From assembly GCF_009914055.1 (NCBI RefSeq), contig NZ_CP028271.1:2604001-2668000 (forward strand): a DNA stretch of 64,000 nt. Reading direction: 5' to 3'. The translations under genes and the position numbers were made by a program. Source of the DNA: Mixta intestinalis (GTDB lineage: Bacteria > Pseudomonadota > Gammaproteobacteria > Enterobacterales > Enterobacteriaceae). Each line of letters begins with the position of its first letter. Position 1 is the stretch's first letter. Shown here in pieces: positions 11,378 through 21,520 of the stretch. The notes beneath the pieces are model-generated. The model worked only from the letters and a program-made list of their open reading frames with translations, had not been told where the DNA came from and did no database searches.

Positions 11378-12744
11378 GCGGCGACCTCCTGTGGCTCCTC
11401 AATGTCCTGCGTATCCGGGGCATCCCAATCGCGGACGTCGATTTTCCCGGTGACGGCGGCAGAGATGAGGGCGGTGCGTCGTTCCTGGAGTAAGGCAACT
11501 TGATTAGAACTCAGTTCTTCAGTTTTTTTTAATTTTTCGAGTTGTAGCTTTATAAATTCCAGAATTTCCACCCTTTCCTCAACTGGAGGGATAAGCAATG
11601 GAGTTTCTTTGATGTTCGTTGATGAAATAGATGCAAGGTTTGTACTTTGCTTCGCTACTCGATAGAAATGAAATTTTGCATAAGCTGCTCTTGTAAGCAT
11701 ATCTAGCCAATCTGATTCGATACTTTGGGGGCGAATGGCAAAAACATGATTTTGATGAATGCAATTATCAAGTGGTGCCGACCAGACCGCACCACGGCCC
11801 AGCTGGTCATTATCCCCACCCTCATTCATCAATACGTCACCATTGCGAAGTAAATATCGTTCAAGTTGGCTTGGTTCAATATCTATGGCATGTACATCCT
11901 CAAGATCAAGATAACCATCTTGGACGTTAGCAACACGAAGCATAGGTACGGAGATACTACTTTTTCCTGTCAGATCTTTCCCTTTAGGTATTCCTGACTG
12001 CAGGCTTGCCGTATGTTTTAATCTACGTACAATCCAATGCTCCGGTACCTCCCCCAACCATTCAACACCAGAATCTTTCATCGGCACGTCAGGGTTTAGC
12101 CCTTTGGTGACGGCATGGCTAATCACTGCCTGGCGCTTTTCTTTCAGCAGTTCAATCAGTTGCTGCTGTTTCTCGATCAGGTTATCGATTTTTGCGGTTT
12201 CGTGATCGAGGAAACTGTATATTTTTTCCTGCTCAATCTTGTCTGGAAGCAGAAGTTCAATACTTCTAAACTCATCAGGATCTAAATCCCATTGATTGAC
12301 TCGAATGCCTTTGGAACGACTCAAATATTGGGTGACATAGATGGGGTTACGGAGCAGATAATGTACATACTTTGGATGCGCCAACTCAAAAAGAATTTTA
12401 TTGGGTCGGTAAACAAAGTACGCAGGGCTAACTATTCCTTCATACTCTGAAATTGCGATTGATCCCTGCCAAGCCTTCATTTTATTCATGACCAAATCAT
12501 TTGGTTGAACCAATTGATAAGGTGATAAATCTTCTGAAGGCTTATTATTGTTATCACCCCTGCTAGATTTGGGTATGACACCATAGTCTCGATAAACAGA
12601 AAGTAATTCCTTCTCTGTATATCCGGATCGCTTAGTCCGGGAGAACAATCTTGATATAGATATAGTTTTCCAGTGACCAGGAATTTTTCCCAGCCACTCA
12701 ACCCCAGAATCCTTATACTCTGGATACGCCTTATACTTAGCCAT
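11374..12744 (-). CDS. hsdS: Type I restriction enzyme, specificity subunit (HsdS)
   Basis: HsdS selects the bipartite DNA target for both methylation and cleavage. The 456-residue protein has two target recognition domains. Each is preceded by the same conserved phrase, KDSGVEWLGKIPGHW near residue 11 and KDSGVEWLGEVPEHW near residue 222, and followed by coiled-coil spacers (LIEKQQQLIELLKEKRQAV in the middle; ELSSNQVALLQERRTALISA at the end). The DNA of the recognition domains is AT-richer than that of hsdM and hsdR, as usual for swapped domains. The start overlaps the hsdM stop (TGATG). Confidence 0.95.
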
Positions 12745-15104
12745 CAGGAATGTACCTCCTGCAGCAGCTTCATAATCTCGGCGCTGACCGCATCCAGATC
12801 GGCATCAATCTCTTTGAGCGGGCGCGGTGGCTGATAGACGTAGAAATGGCGGTTAAATGGAATCTCGTAACCGACAATCCCCACCTCGTTATCTTTTGCA
12901 TCGCGCTTATCGGCGTTGATCCACGCGTCATTCACGTGCGGCAGCACTTCAGACTCGAAATAGTTTTCAATCAGATCGCTGGTAGATACCGCCGGGTTCA
13001 GCGGCACGTTTTCGTTATCGCGCAGCTCGCCGTCCTGTTCGAACTCAACCACTTTACCCTTGTACTCAAACGCACCGTACAGCGGCTGAGCGGCTTCTTT
13101 CAGCACCTTCTTAACCACCGGCTCGGCATCCGGGTTTTTCGTGGTGATAGCGTCGATAAACTGCTTGTTCTCTTTCGCATCCAGCCTCACGCCAGCAGTT
13201 TTGGTGGTATCTTTCAGGGTCAGCTGGAACTGGTTGAAGTCATTGCTCACCCGCGTTTTCCCACCAGCCTGTTCACCTAAGGCTTCCTGAATCTGCTGCG
13301 CTTTAGTCATTAACTCGCGCTGTGCCAGCCACAGTTTGCTGTCTAGCAGGTCTTTAATCTGTTTCTCTTTCAGCTCGGCAAATTCAGCTTTAATGATGGC
13401 GCGCGCTTCTGCTTCCAGTTCAGAGAAATCACCATAGGTATCCTCCTGCCATTGGGATGCGAACTCTTTATACAGGCGTTCCATCGGCGCATTAAACGGC
13501 TTCGGCGCAAAGCGCAAAGTTGTAATCGCCTCATCGGTCACCTGTGCGGATAAACGCAGCGGGCGTTCAATGGTCAGGCGGCGATAGCCAAAGTCGGTGC
13601 TGTTAAAGATTTTGCTGGCGAAGGTTTTCGGCGCTTCGGTTTTGGCGGTGGATGGCTGACGGCCACGGTTAGACTTTTGCTCAGCGGCTTTTTCCAGACC
13701 CAGTTTTTCCAGGGTCGTGGCATCCACCATCTTAAAATCACCGAAGGTCTGGGTGATCAGCCTGATATCGTCTTCGCCCATCAGGTTACGCTTGGAACCC
13801 AGCGATTTACGCATTTTACCGCACAGGTTGGTGCCATCAATCAGCTGTACTTTGCCTTTACGCTCAGGCGCTTTCTTGTTGGAGAGGATCCAGACGTAGG
13901 TGGCAATGCCGGTGTTATAGAACATGTCCGTTGGCAGCGCGACGATGCCTTCCAGCAAATCGGCTTCCAGAACGTAGCGACGGATTTCGCTTTCGCCGCT
14001 GCCCGCACCACCGGTAAACAGTGGCGATCCGTTAAGGATAATCCCGATACGCCCGCCGTTGCTCAGGGTACCATCCATATTGTGGTTGTCGCGCATTTTG
14101 CTGATCAGGTGCAGCAGGAACAGCAGAGAACCGTCGGAAACACGCGGCAGGCCTGGGCCAAAGCGACCGTTAAAGCCTTTCTGCGTATGTTCGTCGTTAA
14201 TTTCGCTCTCAATCTTCTTCCAGTCCACGCCAAACGGCGGGTTAGAGAGCATGTAGTCGAACTGGTCCTGCGGCAGCTGATCGTTAGAGAGGGTGTTACC
14301 CAGCTTAATACGGCTGACGTCCTGGCCTTTGATCAGCATATCGGCTTTACAGATAGCGTAGGATTCCGGGTTCAGCTCCTGACCAAAGGCGCGCATTACT
14401 GCTTTTGGGTTCAGCTCGTGCACATACTCCATGCCCGAAGAGAGAAAGCCGCCGGTCCCGGCCGTTGGGTCATAAATGGTACGTATGATACCGTCCTGCG
14501 TCAGGGCTTCATCATCTTCCATAAACACCAGCGAGGTGGTCAGACGCACGATATCGCGTGGGGTAAAGTGCTCACCAGCGGTTTCATTAGAACTTTCCGC
14601 GAAACGACGGATAAGTTCTTCAAACACCAAGCCCATTTCATAGTTGGAAATCGCTTTCGGGCTCAGGTCAGTGGTAGCAAATTTCGTCACCACTTTAAAC
14701 AGCAGGTTGGCATCTTCCAGCTGGCCGACAAACTCACTGAATTTGAAGTGCTCAAAGATTTCACGCGCCTCCGGTGAAAACGCCTGTACGTAGCTTTCCA
14801 GGTTGGCTTTGATGTCGTTCTGACCCATCTTGCCCAGATCCATCTTCGAGGTGTTGAAGAAGGAAAGCCCGCTGGCGCGCAGCAGGAACTTCTCTTTAGC
14901 ATCTTCCGGCAGTGGACTGGTTTTTAATTCATCATATTTCGCCACCACCGCGTCTTTGGTCTCCGCCAACACACACTCAAGACGACGCAGCAGCGTAAAG
15001 GGCAGGATCACGCGCCCGTACTGAGACTGTTTAAAATCACCGCGCAGCAGATCGGCCACCGACCAGATAAACGCAGCCGTTTGAGAAAAGTTAGTGTTAG
15101 TCAT
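12744..15104 (-). CDS. hsdM: Type I restriction enzyme, methyltransferase subunit (HsdM)
   Basis: HsdM methylates adenine N6 in the target chosen by HsdS. The 786-residue protein has an N-terminal helical HsdM_N domain, then the SAM-binding motif I (DPTAGTGGF, 212-220) and the catalytic NPPF (288-291). It is longer than the roughly 500-540 residues of classic HsdM. The extra C-terminal part (from about residue 480) is Lys/Glu/Gln-rich with predicted helices, and ends [17 protein letters not shown]. This long form is known from other type I systems. It is the first gene of the hsdMSR operon. Confidence 0.95.
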   Translation of the reverse strand: MTNTNFSQTAAFIWSVADLLRGDFKQSQYGRVILPFTLLRRLECVLAETKDAVVAKYDELKTSPLPEDAKEKFLLRASGLSFFNTSKMDLGKMGQNDIKANLESYVQAFSPEAREIFEHFKFSEFVGQLEDANLLFKVVTKFATTDLSPKAISNYEMGLVFEELIRRFAESSNETAGEHFTPRDIVRLTTSLVFMEDDEALTQDGIIRTIYDPTAGTGGFLSSGMEYVHELNPKAVMRAFGQELNPESYAICKADMLIKGQDVSRIKLGNTLSNDQLPQDQFDYMLSNPPFGVDWKKIESEINDEHTQKGFNGRFGPGLPRVSDGSLLFLLHLISKMRDNHNMDGTLSNGGRIGIILNGSPLFTGGAGSGESEIRRYVLEADLLEGIVALPTDMFYNTGIATYVWILSNKKAPERKGKVQLIDGTNLCGKMRKSLGSKRNLMGEDDIRLITQTFGDFKMVDATTLEKLGLEKAAEQKSNRGRQPSTAKTEAPKTFASKIFNSTDFGYRRLTIERPLRLSAQVTDEAITTLRFAPKPFNAPMERLYKEFASQWQEDTYGDFSELEAEARAIIKAEFAELKEKQIKDLLDSKLWLAQRELMTKAQQIQEALGEQAGGKTRVSNDFNQFQLTLKDTTKTAGVRLDAKENKQFIDAITTKNPDAEPVVKKVLKEAAQPLYGAFEYKGKVVEFEQDGELRDNENVPLNPAVSTSDLIENYFESEVLPHVNDAWINADKRDAKDNEVGIVGYEIPFNRHFYVYQPPRPLKEIDADLDAVSAEIMKLLQEVHS

Positions 15105-15408
15105 GAAGCCCTCGGAAGAAATAGCAGCCCTGGAGCAAAATGCTCGGGCAAAAATTCAGTTCTGGCATGCAATGCGCAAACTAATATCTGCTACAGGGTC
15201 TATCGCAACCGATATGGGACAAAGAAATGCTCAGGCTCAGGAGGCCAATGCAATATTATCAATGGCTCAGAAGTGTTTACATTATCTGTGGCGATTCAAC
15301 AGAGGAGTAAGCATCTGTTTTGCCAGTCCCTGGCTCCGATACTCGGGTAACACATCAAATGCGGCCAGACGTGCTTTGTCCATTCTGCGGGTTACGATGG
15401 CTATGTAA
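15103..15408 (+). CDS. Doubtful ORF divergent from hsdM
   Basis: The ORF reads [20 protein letters not shown], then [20 protein letters not shown], which has the look of real protein up to about residue 60. From there it is the antisense of a GNAT remnant on the other strand. Its ATG overlaps the hsdM start codon on the opposite strand and has no ribosome site. Probably the start of an older gene truncated by an insertion, now not functional. Confidence 0.3.
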   Translation: MKPSEEIAALEQNARAKIQFWHAMRKLISATGSIATDMGQRNAQAQEANAILSMAQKCLHYLWRFNRGVSICFASPWLRYSGNTSNAARRALSILRVTMAM

Positions 15409-15432
15409 GTACCCCTGCAAAAGAACCATTCA
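15291..15432 (-). pseudogene. GNAT acetyltransferase fragment
   Basis: On the minus strand the frame reads [20 protein letters not shown], then [20 protein letters not shown]. The [14 protein letters not shown] stretch is the acetyl-CoA-binding motif A of GNAT N-acetyltransferases. Only about 47 codons remain, with neither the N-terminus nor the C-terminus of the domain, so this is a remnant. Confidence 0.6.
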
Positions 15433-15479
15433 CTTTTAGAGATCTTTCAACCTACTGATCATGTTCCCTGAGGAGCTCA

Positions 15480-15607
15480 TGACCTGCCCCCAGTATTAAA
15501 CACAATAGTCAGTTAGTAATGTCGTTTTGTTTTTCTTCATATTTTCCATTTCGCCATCCTGCTGCAAATTCAGCTGGAGTCTGGTAATCCAGCGATGAAG
15601 ACATTAC
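15480..15607 (-). mobile_element. IS3-family insertion sequence, right-end remnant
   Basis: The minus strand encodes the last 35 or so residues of an IS3-family OrfB transposase (SLDYQTPAEFAAGWRNGKYE, then EKQNDITN, stop). This is followed by the terminal sequence ending GGGGGCAGGTCA at 15480. Only this end is present: the rest of the transposase and the other terminal repeat are absent. It marks a past insertion and deletion next to the hsd operon. Confidence 0.75.
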
Positions 15608-15962
15608 TAACATCGCGATGTATTAATCAACGGGCAACAGGCCAGCACCACTCATCGCGCCTGACAGACATAAAAAAGCCCGCCTAATGCGGGCCGTTCC
15701 TGATAACGCGATCTGACTATCCAATAACAGGCTTATATTTCGCCTGTAACCCAGCAGCACTGCACCTGTCGTGCCGTTAGCGCTGGCGTTTTACGGCACG
15801 CCTGTATGCTGTGGATCTGACTGGTCATTTGTTACACCAGCGATAACACAACATCCAGCGTTTCCAGATACGTTATCCTGTTATCCCTCATAAATTTTTA
15901 TTGACCAGATTAGGTCCAGGCAACGCATATTTAATGCATTTTGGTTGTACCAAAGCTTTTCA
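15608..15962. other. Gene-free stretch with one hairpin
   Basis: It holds a terminator-like hairpin at 15673-15697 (AAGCCCGC...GCGGGC, with an A run on the left, so better placed to serve the minus strand). Otherwise I see no ORF or RNA gene. It separates island debris from the sigma-54 regulator. Confidence 0.4.
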
Positions 15963-17423
15963 TTAATTATCATTCTTTTTTTCTTCCAGACTAAACATAA
16001 TATTATGTTTCTTTACTTTGTATTGTAAAGCCCCTCTGGAAATTCTCAATATTCTTGCTGCCTTAGCTACGCATCCATGGGCATCTTTCAACGCTTCGAT
16101 TAAAAGCTGATATTCATAGGCTTCAAGCTTATCATTTAGCGTTGCGCTTTGAGCAATCGCGCTTTCACCGCAACTTTTATGCTGAATGGGTATCTCCGTA
16201 TGCGAATCTGTAGAAAATCCGGTACTTACTTCAGCTTCACTATTAAAAATAAGCTCATTAAGCGGCCCCGGTTGTTTTTGAAGTATCAGACTACGAACAA
16301 TAACGTTTTCCAGCATCCTTACATTACCAGGCCAGCTGTATTCAAGAAGCTGTTTTTCAACCGACGCAGGGAATGGATATACCTGCATGTTGCTGCTTGC
16401 CTGATGTTTCATCATAAAATGGCGGGCTAGCGGAATTATTTCATCTTTTCTTTCCCGAAGAGGAGGAATAACCACCATACCGATTTCCAGCCTGTAAAAA
16501 AGATCGTCACGTAATCGTTTCTGTCTGATCATTTCGTAAGGTGATTCATTCATAGCTGCAATGATACGAATATCTGATTTTAGTTCTTTACTCCCCCCTA
16601 CTTTCCAGAAAGTTTTTTCCTGGAGAAAACGAAGTATTTTTCCCTGTATATCAATGGGCATTGCATTTAATTCATCCAGAAACAATGTTCCACCATTGGC
16701 AAGCTCCAGGTAGCCTCTGGTATTTTCTGCACCAGTGAACCCCCCTTTTACGGTGCCAAACAAAGTACTTTCAATTAACGTTACCGGCAAAGCTCCACAG
16801 TTAAGCGCGATAAAAGGCTTATTACGACGTGGGCTGTGCCTGTGCACAAAACTGGCCAGCAGTTCTTTCCCGGTCCCGGTTTCACCAATGATCATAACCG
16901 GAACATTACTTACCGCCAGCCGGGATGCACGATCGAGCACATGCCGCATTGAGTCTGAATTATGAACAATCTCAGGTTGCTCACCTTTCTCATTACAGAA
17001 CAGTTTTTCATTCAATACTGTTAAATGACGTTGCAATTTACGAAAACGCGAAAGATCTTGTCCCGACTCGATCACGCCAATAACCGTGCCCGCAGAATTA
17101 AATAAAGGAACCGTAGTATGTTGATAATCAATCAATTTACCACTAGGTGTAAAATAACTTTTTTGATGATTGATTGATTCCTCTTCATACTGCAAAGCTT
17201 TAAGCATTTCATTATCATCCGCGTCAATAGACGGGAAGGCGGTCAGCATATGCTTGCCCAATATGTCCTTACGCTGACACTCATCCAGGTCCGCATTTTC
17301 CTGATTGTAATAAACATGCTTTCCTGCGGCATTCAGTATCGAAAAAGGTTGCCCAAGCACATCGAAAAAATGACCAAATACTTTAATTGCGGTATGCAGT
17401 TCGGGATCAATATCACTGTTCAT
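15963..17423 (-). CDS. Sigma-54-dependent transcriptional activator (PAS, AAA+, Fis)
   Basis: An enhancer-binding protein that uses ATP to open sigma-54 promoters. I choose the ATG at 17423 (AGGA at 8 bases) over the open frame to 17450, giving 486 residues. An N-terminal PAS-like sensor (about 20-140) precedes the AAA+ domain, with Walker A GETGTGKE and Walker B GTLFLDE. The C-terminal Fis-type helix-turn-helix includes VAKAARILRISRGALQYKVKK. The sigma-54 contact loop reads GGFTGA instead of the usual GAFTGA. It is divergent from a permease and amidase whose promoter is a perfect sigma-54 site, so it likely activates them. Confidence 0.93.
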   Translation of the reverse strand: MNSDIDPELHTAIKVFGHFFDVLGQPFSILNAAGKHVYYNQENADLDECQRKDILGKHMLTAFPSIDADDNEMLKALQYEEESINHQKSYFTPSGKLIDYQHTTVPLFNSAGTVIGVIESGQDLSRFRKLQRHLTVLNEKLFCNEKGEQPEIVHNSDSMRHVLDRASRLAVSNVPVMIIGETGTGKELLASFVHRHSPRRNKPFIALNCGALPVTLIESTLFGTVKGGFTGAENTRGYLELANGGTLFLDELNAMPIDIQGKILRFLQEKTFWKVGGSKELKSDIRIIAAMNESPYEMIRQKRLRDDLFYRLEIGMVVIPPLRERKDEIIPLARHFMMKHQASSNMQVYPFPASVEKQLLEYSWPGNVRMLENVIVRSLILQKQPGPLNELIFNSEAEVSTGFSTDSHTEIPIQHKSCGESAIAQSATLNDKLEAYEYQLLIEALKDAHGCVAKAARILRISRGALQYKVKKHNIMFSLEEKKNDN

Positions 17424-17458
17424 TTTCGTTTCCTGCAAATCGATTAACATTAAGCAAA

Positions 17459-17476
17459 GTGCTTAAATTTAAGCAC
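17459..17476. promoter_or_regulatory. Palindrome, likely activator binding site (UAS)
   Basis: GTGCTTAAATTTAAGCAC is a perfect 18-bp palindrome about 75 bases upstream of the -24/-12 promoter. A further TTAAGC half-site lies at 17450-17455. Position and symmetry fit an upstream activating site for the divergently encoded regulator; this is inferred from position. Confidence 0.65.
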
Positions 17477-17548
17477 ACTGCTGAATATTAGTCATTAACC
17501 TGATCTCTCGCCTCTATATAATTCAATAAGTTAGGTAATAAAATTTTA

Positions 17549-17564
17549 TGGCACAGGCATTGCT
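17549..17564 (+). promoter_or_regulatory. Sigma-54 (-24/-12) promoter
   Basis: TGGCACAGGCATTGCT matches the sigma-54 consensus TGGCAC-N5-TTGC(A/T) at every defined base. It points at the permease gene, whose ATG is 93 bases downstream. Confidence 0.88.
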
Positions 17565-17656
17565 ATATAAGCTCCGTGATTTAAAGAAATAAACAAGAAT
17601 TTATTAAAGGCATACCGGAAAGAATCATAAACCACCAACTATTACAGGACTTTCTT

Positions 17657-19057
17657 ATGGAATCAAATAACTGTAAAGGAAAGATGGGGATATCACAAAT
17701 AGCACTATTTTGCATGTGTGCCGTGATTGTCCTCGAAACGCTTACTGCTTCGGCTTCAATAGGCCCCAGTGGCCTGTTCTGGTGGGGAGTAACATTAATA
17801 TTTTTTATTGTCCCTTATTCCCTCATTACTTCAGAACTTGGCACAACCTATCCTGCTGAGGGTGGGATATATGACTGGATACGCAGGGCCTTTGGCGCGC
17901 GTATGTCTACCAGAGCGGTTTATTTATACTGGCTGGCTGGTGGACTTTGGATGCCTGCTGGCTATATTCTTTTTGCCGGTATGTTTGCTCGCGTTTTTAT
18001 GCCGGAACTATCTCTGATGTGGCAAGTGGTAATTGTTCTGGTTATGAGTTGGCTGACCATTGCCTTTATTAATTTTAAAACCAGTGTCGGTATCTGGCTA
18101 ACAGTATCCGGCGCCATTTTTAAAATTACGGTAATTATGATCCTCGGCGTTGCTGGGTTCTATCATATGTTTATGCATGGTCCGGCTAACGAATTTTCCC
18201 TACACACGATGCTTCCTTCCGCTTCCTCAGGCATCGGATTCCTGGCGGTAATTGTTTATAACCTTGTCGGACTGGAACTGGTTGCCTGCATGGGGAAAGA
18301 GTTACGCAATCCAGTACGAGATATGCCCAGAGCCATCCTTCTTGCTTCACTGGCCATTGCCTTCCTTTATGTGTTTGGATCTATGGGGATTTTGATGGCT
18401 ATCCCACTGGAAAACCTGAATCTGGTTTCCGGTATTGTCGATGCGCTTGGCCCACTGCTTGGGGAAGGTAGCCCATTAATTATCCTGGTGTGCGTCTTTT
18501 TCATGCTTTCGATTATTGGTAATCAGGTTACCTGGGCGATGGCTCCCAGCCGTGCTGCTGCGGAAGCCGCCAGGGAGGGAGAGCTACCTGCTTTCATTGG
18601 TCGCTGGCATCCTAAAAATAATACACCGTACTGGGCTAACCGCATTCTCGGCATTGTATCTACCATCATTACTCTGGTTTATGCATGGTTTGCTCAGGGT
18701 GATAACGCTAATATGTTCTGGTCTGTATTCTCTTTCTCCAGCGCCTGTATCATTATTAGTTATCTTCTGTTTTTCGCTTCATTTATTAAGTTACGTATTT
18801 CCGATAAAACAACTCGCAGACCATTCAGAGTACCAGGCGGAATGCCGGTTGCTATAAGTTGCTCACTGCTCTGTATGTTATTTATTTTTATGTGCGCTAT
18901 GTTATTCATTTTCCCTGACTTACCGAAGGGCATTATTCAATGGAGCCATAGCGGTCCAATTTTAACAGGCGTAATCATTGTTTTGGTAGTGGGTGATATT
19001 ATTATCCGTCGTGCCGAAAAAACACATGCAGGGCTAACGCATTCCGTAAAAAATTAA
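17657..19057 (+). CDS. APC-superfamily amino acid/amine permease
   Basis: A 466-residue inner-membrane protein with about twelve hydrophobic segments and the APC-type first helix (ALFCMCAVIVLETLTASASI) and GLFWWGVTLIFFIVPYSL. A loop YPAEGGIYDWIRRAFG follows, typical of the amino acid-polyamine-organocation superfamily, and VAYNLVGLE-like IVYNLVGLELVACMGKEL marks the substrate-site helix 6. It probably imports the substrate, or exchanges the product, of the downstream amidase. Start ATG 17657 with AGGA at -12. First gene after the sigma-54 promoter. Confidence 0.9.
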   Translation: MESNNCKGKMGISQIALFCMCAVIVLETLTASASIGPSGLFWWGVTLIFFIVPYSLITSELGTTYPAEGGIYDWIRRAFGARMSTRAVYLYWLAGGLWMPAGYILFAGMFARVFMPELSLMWQVVIVLVMSWLTIAFINFKTSVGIWLTVSGAIFKITVIMILGVAGFYHMFMHGPANEFSLHTMLPSASSGIGFLAVIVYNLVGLELVACMGKELRNPVRDMPRAILLASLAIAFLYVFGSMGILMAIPLENLNLVSGIVDALGPLLGEGSPLIILVCVFFMLSIIGNQVTWAMAPSRAAAEAAREGELPAFIGRWHPKNNTPYWANRILGIVSTIITLVYAWFAQGDNANMFWSVFSFSSACIIISYLLFFASFIKLRISDKTTRRPFRVPGGMPVAISCSLLCMLFIFMCAMLFIFPDLPKGIIQWSHSGPILTGVIIVLVVGDIIIRRAEKTHAGLTHSVKN

Positions 19058-19109
19058 TGTAATACACGATAAAAATATAAATAATATATTCGACCAAGGA
19101 GTCGTGCTT

Positions 19110-19199
19110 ATGAAAAGACACTATAAGAATTGTGATATATCGTCCCAGAACAGCAATATCTGTCAAACGTTTATTTTTATGCAGGAGATGGCAGCATGA
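19110..19199 (+). CDS. 29-codon ORF overlapping the amidase start
   Basis: After a strong ribosome site (AAGGAG) an ATG opens a 29-codon frame (MKRHYKNCDISSQNSNICQT, then FIFMQEMAA). It ends in TGA overlapping the amidase ATG as ATGA. The spacing and overlap are those of a translational-coupling leader. The peptide has no family I know. Its own strong ribosome site contrasts with the amidase, whose site (GGAG at 19184) lies inside this ORF. Confidence 0.5.
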   Translation: MKRHYKNCDISSQNSNICQTFIFMQEMAA

Positions 19200-20905
19200 T
19201 CGAAGTAACTGAGGTTTCTATTGCCGAATTGCGCAATGCGCTCGAGTCTGGTCGTACTACAGCTGTCGAACTGGTTAAAGCCTATTTTGCACGCATCGAT
19301 GCCTATAATGGCCCAGAGACAGAAACAAAGTTGAATGCGGTAGTGGTACGTAACCCGGATGCAATCAAGGAGGCCGAAGCTTCCGATGCGCGTCGTGCCC
19401 GCGGTGAGGTGCTGAGCCCGCTGGATGGCATTCCCTATACCGCCAAGGATAGTTATTTGGTCAAGGGGCTCACCGCCGCTTCTGGTAGCCCTGCGTTCAA
19501 AGATTTAATCGCCCAATACGATGCGTTTGCCGTCGAACGTCTGCGCAACGCTGGCGCTATCTGCCTGGGTAAAACTAACATGCCACCGATGGCTAATGGC
19601 GGTATGCAGCGAGGACATTATGGACGTGCAGAAAGCCCATATAATGCCCGCTACCTTACCGCACCATTCGCCTCCGGCTCTTCGAATGGTGCTGGCACGG
19701 GTACCGCTGCAAGCTTTTCCGCTTTCGGTCTGGCGGAAGAAACATGGTCCAGCGGACGCGGTCCAGCGTCAAACAACGGTCTGTGCGCCTACACGCCGTC
19801 ACGCGGCGTGATTTCTGTGCGCGGTAACTGGCCCCTGACACCGACAATGGACGTGGTAGTACCATACGCCCGAACCATGGCCGACTTGCTTGAGATTCTT
19901 GATGTCGTGGTTGCAGACGATCCGATTACCCGTGGTGATCTGTGGCGTTTACAGCCCTGGATAAAAATCCCTAAAGCTTCGGAAGTACGCCCGGCATCTT
20001 ACCTGGATCTTGCCGTCAAAGCCGACGCCCTGAAAGGCAAACGCTTCGGTGTCCCGCGTATGTTCATCAACAAAGACGAACTGGCTGGCACCAGTGAACA
20101 TCCTGGTATCGGAGGCCCAACTGGTCAACGTATCAACACTCGCGCATCGGTAATAGACCTTTGGGAAGATGCACGAAAAACTCTGGAAGCTGCGGGAGCG
20201 GAAGTAGTAGAAGTAGACTTCCCGCTGGTCTCAAACTGTGAAGGTGACCGTCCCGGTGCGCCGACCGTATTCAATCGTGGAATTGTTTCACCTGAATTTC
20301 TCAATGATGAGCTCTGGGAATTATCCGGCTGGGCTTTCGATGAATTCTTACGCGCAAATGGCGATCCCAAACTAAATAAACTGGCTGATGCCAATGGGCC
20401 ACAGATCTTCCCGCACGACCTGGGCACCCTGCCGAACCGCGAAGGCGATCTTGCGGCAGGCATGGAAGAATACGTTAATATGGCCAAACGAGGCCTCAAA
20501 TCGTACAACCAGATCGATAGCGTGCCGGACGGCCTGCGTGGCCTGGAGAAGACCCGCAAACTGGATCTGGAAGACTGGATGGACAACCTGAAACTCGACG
20601 CCGTGCTATTCCCAACCGTCGCTGATGTTGGCCCGGCAGATGCTGATGTCAACCCGGCATCGGCCGATATCGCCTGGAGCAATGGGGTTTGGGTTGCTAA
20701 CGGTAATCTTGCCATTCGCCATTTAGGTGTCCCAACCGTTACCGTACCGATGGGTATAATGGCCGATATTGGTATGCCAGTAGGCCTGACTTTTGCCGGT
20801 AGGGCTTATGACGACAATAACCTGTTGCGTTTTGGTGCAGCCTTCGAATCAACCGGTAGCAAACGCATGATCCCCCCTCTTACTCCACCGCTCGCTAATC
20901 AATAG
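19196..20905 (+). CDS. Amidase (amidase signature family)
   Basis: A 569-residue amidase signature (AS) hydrolase that splits a carboxylic amide to acid and ammonia by the Ser-cisSer-Lys triad. Lys84 lies in YTAKDSY and the cis-Ser in FASGSSNGAGTGTAA (Ser162/163). The nucleophile is probably Ser186 in EETWSSGRGPAS, an unusual version of the GGSIRxPA motif. The family is usually about 450-500 residues; the extra length is in the middle (after 240). No signal peptide, so cytoplasmic. With the permease and the sigma-54 regulator it forms an amide-use unit; the substrate is unknown. Confidence 0.88.
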   Translation: MIEVTEVSIAELRNALESGRTTAVELVKAYFARIDAYNGPETETKLNAVVVRNPDAIKEAEASDARRARGEVLSPLDGIPYTAKDSYLVKGLTAASGSPAFKDLIAQYDAFAVERLRNAGAICLGKTNMPPMANGGMQRGHYGRAESPYNARYLTAPFASGSSNGAGTGTAASFSAFGLAEETWSSGRGPASNNGLCAYTPSRGVISVRGNWPLTPTMDVVVPYARTMADLLEILDVVVADDPITRGDLWRLQPWIKIPKASEVRPASYLDLAVKADALKGKRFGVPRMFINKDELAGTSEHPGIGGPTGQRINTRASVIDLWEDARKTLEAAGAEVVEVDFPLVSNCEGDRPGAPTVFNRGIVSPEFLNDELWELSGWAFDEFLRANGDPKLNKLADANGPQIFPHDLGTLPNREGDLAAGMEEYVNMAKRGLKSYNQIDSVPDGLRGLEKTRKLDLEDWMDNLKLDAVLFPTVADVGPADADVNPASADIAWSNGVWVANGNLAIRHLGVPTVTVPMGIMADIGMPVGLTFAGRAYDDNNLLRFGAAFESTGSKRMIPPLTPPLANQ

Positions 20906-21000
20906 CCAGCAACACATTGATAAATGTGTAAGTAATGCCAGCTGTTAATCAGATGAAGTCAAGCCATTAAGGATGAGTTGTCTGATTCAGCAATGGGATA

Positions 21001-21037
21001 AAAATCCGGAAACCTCTCTCGGTTGCCGGATTTTTTT
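21001..21037 (+). terminator. Terminator after the amidase
   Basis: The stem AATCCGGAAACC / GGTTGCCGGATT with a TCTCTC loop and one mismatch is followed by seven Ts. It would end the permease-amidase transcript. Confidence 0.85.
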
Positions 21038-21196
21038 ATGCGCGTTGCAGCATCGCAAAGCGGTTTATTAGCAGCCACGACGTTATACCAAAACACCATA
21101 ATATTAATTTCATTGACACCGCTTTGGGTTAATACAAATAACAAATAACCGCAGATATTGTTCTCAAATACGGTCACCAAAGCAAACTTACCCCAC

Positions 21197-21226
21197 TAAA
21201 AAAGGGGGATGAATCGCATCCCCTTA
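21197..21226 (-). terminator. Terminator of the MFS remnant
   Basis: The stem AGGGGATG / CATCCCCCT-like hairpin (written on the minus strand) is followed by TTTTTT on the minus strand, 17 bases beyond the MFS remnant's stop. Confidence 0.6.
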
Positions 21227-21242
21227 GCATTTCATGCGGGCA

Positions 21243-21520
21243 TTACTCAGCCTTTTGCGCTACGTTCCGGGGAATAATGAACAGAATTGAGATAAGGGCA
21301 ATTACCCCAAAGCCGACATTTAACCAAATCCTGCCGCACCCGCCTGATGCACATCATCAAAAGCAGAGTAAACCGCAAGCGACAGCGCCACGCCCATTGC
21401 TCCGCCGAGCGAGCTGGCCAGCTTATAAATGCCTGCCGCCACGGCAGCTTTTTCCTGTGGCGCAGAAGCAACGGCGGTATAGGTAGAAGGCGTAGCATAG
21501 ATACCCACACTACGGTCCGT
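21243..21520 (-). pseudogene. MFS multidrug transporter, C-terminal remnant
   Basis: The minus strand shows VGIYATPSTYTAVASAPQEK, then AAVAAGIYKLASSLGGAMGV, and, after a frameshift near 21320, WLNVGFGVIALISILFIIPR with a stop at 21243. This is the last two to three helices of a DHA2-type (14-TMS) MFS exporter. The 5' four-fifths of the gene is missing; 5' of about 21520 the sequence becomes unrelated. Not functional. Confidence 0.65.

Noticed and set aside
13677..14777. 366-codon plus-strand ORF inside hsdM
   Set aside because: Antisense to the methyltransferase motifs; low-complexity composition typical of antisense frames in GC-rich genes.
20959..21180. 73-codon minus-strand ORF after the amidase
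   Set aside because: It covers a strong terminator hairpin and has no ribosome site.
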